Shown here piece after piece: positions 35,351-44,412 of a stretch of DNA of 64,000 bases. Origin of the DNA: Pratylenchus scribneri (lineage: Eukaryota > Nematoda > Chromadorea > Rhabditida > Pratylenchidae); NCBI GenBank assembly GCA_030063045.1, contig JAQSEB010000013.1, positions 1,178,001 to 1,242,000 of the forward strand, read 5' to 3'. A model generated the notes under the pieces. The model did no database searches, was not told where the DNA came from, and saw nothing but the letters and a program-made list of their open reading frames with translations. Position 1 is the first letter of the stretch; each line of letters opens with the position of its first letter. The position numbers and the translations under genes were made by a program.

Positions 35351-35405
35351 ATTTTGAAAGATTGTTCATTTTTATATCCGTGCTTTTTTCATTTACATTC
35401 GGATG
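35351..35405 (+). CDS. Candidate internal exon
   Basis: The acceptor TTTGAAATTTTCCAG and donor GTTATAAATT bracket 55 nt. Two phases are open; one reads ILKDCSFLYPCFFHLHSD. Unknown function. Confidence 0.35.
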
Positions 35406-36420
35406 GTTATAAATTATTTTAATAATTTTTCCACTTATTTATTTGATATATTCTAAGATAAAAATTTCAAATTTTTTAATTATATATTGCATCTATAAAT
35501 AAATTTTTTTAGATCAGATCAATTTTTTGAATATTATTTGTATTTTCTATTTTTTTAATTTCGATTTTTATCATTATCTCTATTATTATTTGAGTATCTA
35601 TTTTTTTATTTTCAATATTTATTTTTATCTTTACTATTACCTCTTTAAAAATTAATAATACTCTCTTTTTTAAATTTTATTTGATAAATAATAATTTGTT
35701 ACTCTGCAATTAAAATTAATTTAAATATAATATATTTAGAAAAATATTCATTTTCGATTTTTATTATAATTATAAATCAATAATTATTTGTGTAGATTAA
35801 ATTTGATCAATAAAATTCGATAAATCAATATTTTAATAAAATTTTGATTTATTTTTATATTTTTATAAATGCATATAAAAATTAAAAAAATTTAAAAATA
35901 TTTTCACTTAAATAGAATTGAGAATTCGATAAATTTTCTAATATTCTGTTAAACATTAAAATTAAATTTAAGATTGGTAAGAATAGTTGACTGCTTATTT
36001 TACTTTTCTTAAATTCTAATCTTCAATCAAAATATTTTGCATTGACGAATCCGCAAACAATAACTATTGTTTTGTGTCATTACTCGTTATTTTTCATTGT
36101 TAATTGTTCCATTATGCTGTATAATATTTAGCTAAGCAATAAATAATTGCTTATTTTCTGCATCAATAATAAGACCCCTTTATATAATCTAATTATATTT
36201 TAATTTTTTAAAATTTATTTTCTTTTTTGTCTTTCATTAAATTTTATTGAATAATATATTATTTTTTTAGTTATTTTCTTTGTCATTTTTAATCAAAAAA
36301 TAATAATTATAATAATTAAAATTTTATTTTTTTATTTTATATTTACATTTGAGGTATTTTTTCTCGATTATTTATTCATTTAATCAAATTTAATTTAGTT
36401 TGAACTAAATTTTATGTTTT

Positions 36421-36488
36421 CTATTTATTCCGATTCGCTGCTTGTTCATTTATTGAAATTTTTTGCCATCTCTCGGAGAGAGCATATT
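36421..36488 (-). CDS. Candidate terminal exon, unknown protein
   Basis: The minus-strand acceptor GAAATTAAAAAG precedes 21 codons and TAG: YALSERWQKISINEQAANRN. Hydrophilic and helix-like. No family recognised. Confidence 0.42.
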
Positions 36489-36852
36489 CTTTTTAATTTC
36501 TTTTTTCAATGATAATAAAATTATTTTAAAATTTTAATATAACGTATATAAAAATAATATTCTATTTTTTAAATGACCTTAAAAAGCAAGTTTATCCAAA
36601 AATGAAAAGATATAATACATTAATAAAAACATCCATTTTTATTTATTAAAAATATTCCCCTTTATTTATGATTATAAGTAAAAATTTTTAGTATAATATG
36701 CTTTCAAACTTTTCTAATATTTTGAAATTTGTTGCATAAAATTATAATTATTATTTTATTTTTATGTATATAGTGTATAATATTCTCGAAAAAGTGTCGT
36801 TTGCTTTCTTTCTTTCAGCAATAATTTAATAGCGATAAAAATGTTTTAAAAA

Positions 36853-37137
36853 TTATTTCGGCCGCTCTTGGCATCTACAAAAGAGAAAGGTCTCATAAAA
36901 TAATTATTACTGAATGTTATGGGATTTATATGTTTTGCTCAGAAAACCAATATTAAATAAAATATCAATAAAATAAAATGCCTTATTTTCTAAATATATT
37001 TTATCGATTTATTTTACTTACACTGCTGCCCATGAAGTAGAATCTTTAGCATCACTTAAAACCATGAATTTGCCAATCCATTTTATAAATTGAAGTTGGC
37101 ATTATCATCCTCGTTATTGTTTAATTCCTCGTCATTT
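36853..37137 (-). CDS. Two-exon gene end with a frameshift
   Basis: Exon 37022-37137 lies between the acceptor ATTAACATTCAG and the perfect donor GTAAGTAAAA. From the 5' side one frame is open (NDEELNNNEDDNANFNL, then TAA); from the 3' side another is open (KWIGKFMVLSDAKDSTSWAA). The exon needs one extra base, most simply one more T in the TTT near 37085, to read through. A 147-bp intron ending CTCTTTTGTAG leads to exon 36853-36874, which continues in phase as CQERPK and stops. The break may be an assembly error or a real mutation. Product unknown; its first part is acidic. Confidence 0.52.
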
Positions 37138-37417
37138 CTGAATGTTAATTATTTATAATATATTTATAAATCACATAAAATTATATAGTGAATAGATTCT
37201 TTTTCACAATCTTTTCCCTATTACTCAAATAATATATTCTGAAGATTTTTTAAAAATAATTTCAAATAACGATATAAAAAATGATTCGCATGTTACAATA
37301 TTAGAAAATAATTCGTATTTTTAAAGATATTGATATTTTATCATTTATATTACTTTTATTTATGATATGTTTATAATATCTAGCTATATTCTTCGATGTG
37401 AGCAAAAAATTTCCTAT

Positions 37418-37456
37418 CTAAATAATTTCCTCATCATCCAAGTCCCTTTTCGGTCC
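37418..37456 (-). CDS. Candidate terminal exon, acidic
   Basis: The minus-strand acceptor AATTTTTTAATTAG precedes GPKRDLDDEEII and TAG in phase 0. It could be the end of the gene that starts at 39136, whose first exon also ends in phase 0, but the 1.6-kb gap makes that a guess. Confidence 0.45.
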   Translation of the reverse strand, partial: GPKRDLDDEEII

Positions 37457-37849
37457 CTAATTAAAAAATTTTTTTTTCGTATTAAATATATTTTTTAAGA
37501 TTTATTCTAGTAAATTTAAATTGCATTTTTATTATCTCTTTCAATTTTCAAATATATATTATCAAATTATTATTTAATAAACAAATATTTTTAATTTTTC
37601 ATGATAAATACCGTAATACATACAAACTATTTTGCAAAATATTTAGGATTTTAAATATTTAAATAATTTTAATTTCTTTTTGTGATATAATATACATATA
37701 GAAGCAATAATGTATACGCAAATCATTTTTTTGCTGCATATTTTACTCGCTGACACATTAAATTAAATGTGCTAAATAAATGATTATGTAATTTAGTATA
37801 CTTTTCAAATAAAATATTTTTTTATGTATTTTTTAAAATTTTAATCATA

Positions 37850-38044
37850 TCAGTAAAAGAAATTATTTAATTCTGTAGGAATATCTCGACACGTGTTATA
37901 ATGAGTTTTCCAATTAGAAACGCAAGCCGAAGAGTGCGAAAGAAGTCGATTTTTGGTGTATGATTTCCTTAAAATGAAAAGGTTTGGAATTTTCGGTATG
38001 GCCAAATCCGTATACCAATTTTTAGGAATTAAACTACTTATCAA
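37850..38044 (-). CDS. Ambiguous ORF or plus-strand exons
   Basis: A 64-codon minus frame includes NWYTDLAIPKIPNLFIL and SNWKTHYNTCRDIPTELNN. On the plus strand the same region has strong acceptors (TTTAATTCTGTAG, TTTTCCAATTAG) and a charged frame KRKPKSAKEVDF. Coding is likely; the strand is not settled. Confidence 0.35.
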   Translation of the reverse strand: MISSLIPKNWYTDLAIPKIPNLFILRKSYTKNRLLSHSSACVSNWKTHYNTCRDIPTELNNFFY

Positions 38045-38182
38045 TTTATTAATATTTTATTATAATATTAAATTATAATGCTTAGTAAAATTTTCAATTA
38101 ATTTTTTATCAGTCAATAATATTTTAATTTCTAATTTATATAAATATTTTATTGCTATTAATAATATTATTATTTTAATTAG

Positions 38183-38249
38183 TGTGCCAATCAGCAGAAG
38201 CAAAATACTAGGTTTTATGGCCCAACTCTTTGTTTTTAAAATATCATAA
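38183..38249 (+). CDS. Candidate terminal exon, unknown protein
   Basis: The acceptor TTATTTTAATTAG precedes VPISRSKILGFMAQLFVFKI and a TAA. A shorter exon in another phase (CANQQKQNT with donor GTTTTATGG) is an alternative. The overlapping minus frame 38060-38263 is hydrophobic and AT-rich. Confidence 0.42.
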
Positions 38250-39043
38250 TCACAGAAACACAATTCAAATAATAATTTTTTAATGAATATTTCATGGTTA
38301 AGGCTCTAATATATGTGTAGTATTTCCGCTAAATTGAATTAATTTTTCAATTTTATGTACTTTATAATGATCATTGTTATAATATAATTTTGAAGTATCT
38401 GTATTTTATTTTATCTATGTTAGTGATCTAGGTTCTATATAATTTGAAACTAATCACATTTATAAATAAATTATTTTTATATAATATAATTAAATTTCTT
38501 TAAATTTTATATTATTAATTTTTATTAATTTTATTAATTTTAATTAATCCTTTTAAGTCTACAAATAAATTAAATAATTATAATCGAAGATAATTTCTTC
38601 GTTAATAGCGTCTCTTTATTTTTATTCAAAAAATTTATTCATAATTAAAAAATTTACAATAAATTTTCTTTTATAATTTAATAACATTGTCATTCAATTT
38701 AATTTATGTGGCATAACATAACAGAAATTTTAAATTTGAATTCTCAAGAATAAAAATTATGTAAATAATTTAATTTTTTTTTGTATTTTCAATATTTCTC
38801 TATTATAGATATTTTCTCTATTCATAAGAAAATATATAAATATATATTGCTTTGAAAGTATATTCAATAATTAGCATAAAATGCTCTTCATATATTAAAA
38901 TTATAGTGAATAATTTGTTGATTTTACTATTCACTTCAATTTATTTAATCTAATATTATTTTTCTACCGCAGCTTAAATATTTGTTCATTTCTTTGTGAA
39001 ATAAACTAAATTAATTATATTATTTTTTGCTCTTTAAACATAC

Positions 39044-39136
39044 TTTTTGAATGTTTCCGATTTCCTTATCACTGGTCTCAATTTCGGTTCTTCTATGACG
39101 AATATCTGATCCGAGAATCTTAGTCAATATCGGCAT
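39044..39136 (-). CDS. Candidate first exon next to element B
   Basis: ATG at 39136 and the donor GTATGTTTAA bracket 31 codons beginning MPILTKILGSDIRHRRTE and ending SDKEIGNIQK. No AG lies close upstream, which fits a true start codon. The start is only 56 bp from the left end of element B, so the insertion sits in the promoter or 5' UTR of this gene. Function unknown. Confidence 0.55.
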
Positions 39137-39192
39137 ATTTAAAATTTTGTCGATTTGTTTAATGATTTGAAATTAAACATTTTATTGTAAAA

Positions 39193-40735
39193 TGTCGCAA
39201 ATCTTTGCGATTTTATTCATAATTTAATTTGGCCCATCCAATTCTTGCCATCGATTGGCAATTCTTTGCCCATTCAATTTCCATTTTCATTTCTATTATT
39301 GCCGGTGGAATCTTCCACCTTTAATCCATCCATTCCCTTTCAATATTAAAGCGTCATTTTCCCATCAATATTGGCCTCTTCGCATATACCCTAATGCGCC
39401 CCCGGCCAACAACACCTCTTCCCATCATCGGCCGATCCTGTCACCGCTTTGCCCCCAAGCCAATGCTCTTCCATTCAAATGCCTTTTTGCCCTCATCCGC
39501 CCCAACCATTTGCCCCCTTCAATGTGGCTCTTCCCGACGGCGGCTTGGCCCAATGTTACAACAAAGGAGAAGGATGAGAAAATGGAAGAAGAGCCGAAGA
39601 AACGCCCACTTCCCCGTAATAAACGATTCCCATCCAATTCCATTATTCATTCCAATTTCAATCAACAATATTCGCTTCAGCGTTTTGGAAAATAAATTGT
39701 TAATTTATTTCCTACCCCTTTAGCAAAGACTCAGCTCTACTAATAGGGACCCTATAGCTCAACGACTCAGCTCTAAGCTTTAGGACATTCTTTAGCCAAA
39801 CGACTCAGCTCTAGGCTTTAGAATAAGGATTTAAGCCTATAGAATTAGCCTCAATTAGTTACGAACTACTCTGACTTTTTGGGTTAAGGAAATAGAATTA
39901 TATCCTAGCAATTTAACATCAAATTGCGCGGTTAAGAAGATTATCAAATCTTCGCGGGACAATTCAAAAACTACTCTGAATTGTTTAATTAAGTCAACAA
40001 CAGCAAATTACCATCAAATTTGCGCGGATTTCCCAAATTCATTCACAGCAAATTTAACATCAAATTTGCGCAGTCTCAATTGCAAATTACCATTTAATTT
40101 GCTCGGTTTTAATAGCAAATTTCCATCGAATTTGCGCGGTCACAACAAATATCTTTTCCCCCAAATTAACATTCAATTTCATAACTAAGATCGCGTAAAG
40201 GCGAATCTTCGCCTGCATATTCTGCCGTTGTTTATATCGACTTTCATATCCTTATTCCCCAATCAATCCTTAAAGCGAATCTTCGCTTTTCCATTTCCCA
40301 TTTATATTTCATTTACCAATTTGTCGGATTATCAAATCAGTTCCCCTGAATATTCGATAATTCCCCAGCCTTGATATCAATTCCCTATAAACAATTATTA
40401 GCGAATCATCGCCAAATAATTTGTTTAATAGTTGACCTTCCATCCTAAATCTTTCAACCCATTCCCCAAGCAATTAATAGGCGAATCATCGCCCACAGTA
40501 ATATCCAATCAACCCTTTTATCCCCATCCATTATTGCTATATTCATTTGAATAATTGGGCCATTGCAACCGAAAAAGAACCTACGGGATCGGGGATTGCC
40601 TATTATTGAGTAAACCAAATAGCCAATCAATTCGCATATTTAAATTTGCCTTAGGCAAATTTAACTTGAATTAATTGGACAAATTGATCAAAAAGAAGGC
40701 TAGGCAAACAACTCACTTCCCAACCTCATTTTCGT
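39193..40735 (+). repeat. Element B 5' LTR
   Basis: About 1.54 kb, nearly identical to 46673-48207 except for a few substitutions and a divergent last 65 bp or so. It contains AATAAA at 39691-39696, a tripled GACTCAGCTCTA motif at about 39728-39800, and many short palindromes. ORFs at 39255-39695, 39394-39723 and 39425-39643 repeat in the other LTR and are not genes. The exact 3' end is uncertain by a few bases. Confidence 0.9.
39904..40662 (+). repeat. Palindrome array inside element B LTR
   Basis: Five imperfect GCAAATTT-spacer-AAATTTGC modules, each followed by GCGCGG, GCGCAG or CTCGG, start near 39908, 40003, 40048, 40082 and 40115. GAAGATT-ATC-AAATCTTC lies at about 39937. Four hairpins on the core GAATCWTC follow: 40200-40213, 40272-40289, 40401-40412 and 40480-40493. 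A perfect palindrome AAATTTGCC-TTA-GGCAAATTT closes the array at 40642-40662. The same set is in the 3' LTR. Confidence 0.85.
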
Positions 40736-40738
40736 TAG

Positions 40739-40752
40739 TGGCGACCCTTGGA
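40739..40752 (+). promoter_or_regulatory. Element B primer binding site
   Basis: TGGCGACCCTTGGA begins just after the LTR. Its complement ends CCA, as a tRNA 3' end would. A different tRNA from element A is implied; I did not assign it. Confidence 0.65.
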
Positions 40753-41136
40753 TAGGTTGCTAACCCAGATTTTTTTAGTGGGGAGGGTTGCTTGTTGAAA
40801 ACAATCAATACATTTAAAGAATTTTTAAATCTTTAGAAATTCTTTAATCAATTTGGTCAAATCAAATCCAGTTTCTAATCCAAAGGACAAAGGAATAAAT
40901 AAAAATTGACAAATTTCAAATTGAGAATCTTCTCAACAATTTGAAATCCTTTGAATAAATTCTATATAAAATCCATCGACCACAGCCTGCGCTAAAAATT
41001 TGAATAAAAAATTTCAATTTGATATTAAATTTGGAAAAATCATTTTCCAAGAAATTTTCCTGATTGAATTTAAAATTTTTCTTGCTTGAAAGTTTAAATT
41101 TGCAAAATCATTTTCTAAATTTAAATTAATTGAAAT

Positions 41137-44100
41137 ATGCCACTTATACCCGACGATTTTGTTGACCGTATCCTCACTGCGAGAGATGCAATAGATATTG
41201 TTTTCGAACACGACGTTCCTGAGGTTCCTGATCAAATAACCACTCCGAAACAAAAGCACTTTTTCTCCGTCAAATATGAAACTATCAAAGAAATAATTGA
41301 TGAAATCAAAGTCCAAATTGAAGAAATCGAAGCAGGCAAATTAGGTTATGCAAGAATGTTGGACAGTTTACCCCTGGAAGAAAAGGCTGACTTTCAACTA
41401 GCCTACCGACTAGCTATAGATGGAAACGAGCTAAGAAAATTCCTTTCAAAAGCGAATCATCGCTTAAATCAATATCAAGTTTTGAAAGAGAATATTTATC
41501 TGTTATTAATAGGTCGATCAATTTTCAAGACCGACTGTAGAAAAAATAGATCGAGAACACCGAATCATCGGTCCAACTCTCGATCATCTCAATCAAGCCA
41601 GAATAGAAATAGCATAAGCCGAAGTCCAACAGTTTCAAGATCACCGATTCCTCGGCCCAGTTCTCGATCAACAGAATCGAGTGAGGACCCCGGTCTAAGC
41701 CCAAATGATTCGAGGTCACGGAATCATCCGTCAAGTTCTCGATCATCCCAGTCAAACGGAAATAACGCAAGTCAAAATTCTAATTCATCTAGAAGGCAAA
41801 GTTCATCCTGCACGAATGAAAAGAAAGAACATCCTGAAGGCAGTCAAACCAAAAGCCGATCTTCAAGTCAGAGCCGAAGTCAGTTTAGAAACACTTGTCA
41901 ATTCTGCAAAGGATCTCACTTTTCAATAGACTGTGACCAATACAAAGGTGTCGAAGATCGAAAAAAGCGGATGGAAGAACTCCACTTATGCTATTGTTGT
42001 TTGAAAGAAGGACATGTTTCGAAGGATTGTTTTGATTATCGGAAACGATGCTTTCTTTGCAGCCGTCCAAAACATAATCCAGCCATCTGTCGAAAACAAG
42101 AAAAGGATCGATCGAAAGAAACTCAAACCGTATCAACGGTTGAAGAAGAAACGAAAATCACAGCTTCCGCTTTCGATCAGAATTCCGAATCATCGGAAAT
42201 TGAAGAGTCGATTTCAGTTCTGACTTATCGAAGTTGTCTGAAAGACCCAAAGTCCACTCGATCATTCTTGAAATGCGCAAAAGTGACAATCTACAATACT
42301 GAGAATCCGAAGTTGAAGAGAAAAGTCCACGTTTTTCTCGATGATGGGAGCGAAAAAAGCTACATCTCCCAGACTCTTATCAAAGAGTTGAAATTAAGAG
42401 AGATCGGAGAAGTCAAGTTTGAAGCCACAGGTCTAGGTGGTGTAAAATTGGGCAACTTTCAAACTACTGTAGCCGAATTCGGATTAAAAGGAAAAAAGAT
42501 AGACATGATCATGAAAGCTCACAGAATGGAAAAGGTTATGCCAAAATTGCCACATGTACCATTCAGCAAGCGTGACTTGAATAAATTGTTGGCAAATAAA
42601 ATCCGGATTCCTCCGGTTATGAGTGAACCAGCATTGTTGATTGGAGGCGATTTCTATAATCGCATGGGAATCAAGCCGGAGATCCAATTAGCTAATGGAT
42701 TTTGGATTTCGGATTCGAAATTAGGGAAAATCATTTCCGGTGAAGGAAAGGTTGAGAAATGTGATCAAAATATGAACTCAACTTTCGCATCAGCTTCCAC
42801 AGAGGAAAACGAAATTGAATTCGAAGGGAACTTTCCCGGAATGAAAGAGTTGAAAGATTCTGAACTTGATCGAATCGTCGATCGACATCAGAAACTAGAG
42901 ACTATAGGACTTGGAGATGCGAAGGCAGATGATGATGAGTTGGAAAGGAAAGAGTTTGAAGATAATCTTGTCTTCAATGGAGAACGATATGAAGTGAAAT
43001 TGTGTTGGAATGAAGAAGCTGAAAATCATCCCGACAATTACTTCAATTCATTGTATAGATTGAAGTCGATTCACAAGAAATTAGCTGAAAAGCCTGCCCT
43101 ATTGAAGCAGTATGATGAAATCATTCAGGACCAACTTCAGAAGGGAATCATTGAGAGAGTTCCGCCCGTTAATCGTAACGGAAATTTCGAGAACAAACTC
43201 CATTATTTACCCCATCATTTTGTGGAAAGGAAGGACAAAGAATTTACAAAGCTAAGTATTGTCTTTGCTGCGAACGCAAAACCGAAAAAAGGAACCCCAA
43301 GTTTAAATCAATGCTTGAAAAAGGGACCAAAGACTTATAATGATTTAGCGGGAATCCTCCTGCGAGCCAGATTAAAGCCATTCTTGATGACATGTGATGT
43401 AGAGAAGGCTTTCTTACAAATCGCAATTAATGAAAAGGACAGAGACGTGCTTAGATTCCTCTGGTACACTGATCCCATGAACTCATCAAGTCCAGTCGCA
43501 GAATATCGATTTAATCGAGTCACTTTTGGAGTCATATGTAGCCCAGCTCATTCAGGGATCGTCCTAAATAAACATTACGAAAAATATGACAGCGAAATCA
43601 TTCGCCAACTGGAAAGTGACACATATTTGGACAATATGCTTATTGGACTGGACGAACCAGTCAAAGTTTATGAAACGTATGAATTCTTGAAAGGGGTTTG
43701 CAAGGAAGCAACAATGAATGTGAGAGAATTCACAAGCAATGCTTGGCAAGAAATCAAACAAATACCGGAATGCGATCGAAGAGATAAGAAAGAAACCAAA
43801 TTATTGGGATTAATTTGGAACACAGTCATGGACTCATTAGCTATCCAGCTATCAGAATTTCCCAAGAATAAACCAGTCACAAGAAGGACAATCTTGTCCC
43901 AAACTGCCCGCCCATATGACCCATTGGGAATAATCAGTCCAGTGGTATTGAAATGCAAATTATTGCGTCAAAAAGTGGAAGCAGGAAAGAAATTAGACTG
44001 GGACATAGTTGTGAGTGAGGAACATGCCAAGGAATGGCACGGAATTATGGAAACTTGGAAAGAGCAACAAATTGATTTCACTCGTCGCTACGGAAATTAT

Positions 44101-44412
44101 TCCAGAAAGCAGAATTTGAAATATGAGTTGCATGGATTTGCTGATGCTTCCGAAATTGAATTAGGAACTGTCGTTTATCTTCGAATCATCGAAGAAGATG
44201 GAACCATCCACAGCTATAGAGCATTCGCAAAAAGTTTGGTAGTGCCTACATCCATTCCCAAACTTGAGCTACATGCAATGAAAATCTGCACGGACAACAT
44301 CAGTTTTGTTAAAAAGGAATTAGAAAGGGAAATCAGGATTGATGAAATTCGGTCAGACAGTGTGGACGTTATTGACTTTCTGAATTCTCAGAAAGAGAAG
44401 ATAGATTCGTGA
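41137..44412 (+). CDS. gag-pol: Element B gag-pol: zinc knuckles, protease, reverse transcriptase, partial RNase H
   Basis: This ORF has 1091 codons from a true ATG. Residues 1-125 look like the coiled N-terminus of BEL/Pao gag. A Ser/Arg-rich stretch (about 138-250) stands where the capsid-type domain should be. Three zinc knuckles follow at 254-266, 285-298 and 305-318. The aspartic protease motif FLDDGSEKSYI is at 400-410. The reverse transcriptase spans about 630-880, with catalytic Asp in TCDVEKAF (752-759) and YLDN at 830-833. The RNase H/connection part includes FADASEIELG at 1001. It stops at 44412 because of a frame change; the adjacent frame carries on as RFVNNRIKAIR. Confidence 0.93.
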   Translation: MPLIPDDFVDRILTARDAIDIVFEHDVPEVPDQITTPKQKHFFSVKYETIKEIIDEIKVQIEEIEAGKLGYARMLDSLPLEEKADFQLAYRLAIDGNELRKFLSKANHRLNQYQVLKENIYLLLIGRSIFKTDCRKNRSRTPNHRSNSRSSQSSQNRNSISRSPTVSRSPIPRPSSRSTESSEDPGLSPNDSRSRNHPSSSRSSQSNGNNASQNSNSSRRQSSSCTNEKKEHPEGSQTKSRSSSQSRSQFRNTCQFCKGSHFSIDCDQYKGVEDRKKRMEELHLCYCCLKEGHVSKDCFDYRKRCFLCSRPKHNPAICRKQEKDRSKETQTVSTVEEETKITASAFDQNSESSEIEESISVLTYRSCLKDPKSTRSFLKCAKVTIYNTENPKLKRKVHVFLDDGSEKSYISQTLIKELKLREIGEVKFEATGLGGVKLGNFQTTVAEFGLKGKKIDMIMKAHRMEKVMPKLPHVPFSKRDLNKLLANKIRIPPVMSEPALLIGGDFYNRMGIKPEIQLANGFWISDSKLGKIISGEGKVEKCDQNMNSTFASASTEENEIEFEGNFPGMKELKDSELDRIVDRHQKLETIGLGDAKADDDELERKEFEDNLVFNGERYEVKLCWNEEAENHPDNYFNSLYRLKSIHKKLAEKPALLKQYDEIIQDQLQKGIIERVPPVNRNGNFENKLHYLPHHFVERKDKEFTKLSIVFAANAKPKKGTPSLNQCLKKGPKTYNDLAGILLRARLKPFLMTCDVEKAFLQIAINEKDRDVLRFLWYTDPMNSSSPVAEYRFNRVTFGVICSPAHSGIVLNKHYEKYDSEIIRQLESDTYLDNMLIGLDEPVKVYETYEFLKGVCKEATMNVREFTSNAWQEIKQIPECDRRDKKETKLLGLIWNTVMDSLAIQLSEFPKNKPVTRRTILSQTARPYDPLGIISPVVLKCKLLRQKVEAGKKLDWDIVVSEEHAKEWHGIMETWKEQQIDFTRRYGNYSRKQNLKYELHGFADASEIELGTVVYLRIIEEDGTIHSYRAFAKSLVVPTSIPKLELHAMKICTDNISFVKKELEREIRIDEIRSDSVDVIDFLNSQKEKIDS

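Noticed and set aside
39255..39723. ORFs of up to 146 codons in the element B LTR (repeated at 46735-47203)
   Set aside because: LTR sequence with Pro/His-rich readings, overlapping on three frames; no start context or conservation beyond the LTR copy.
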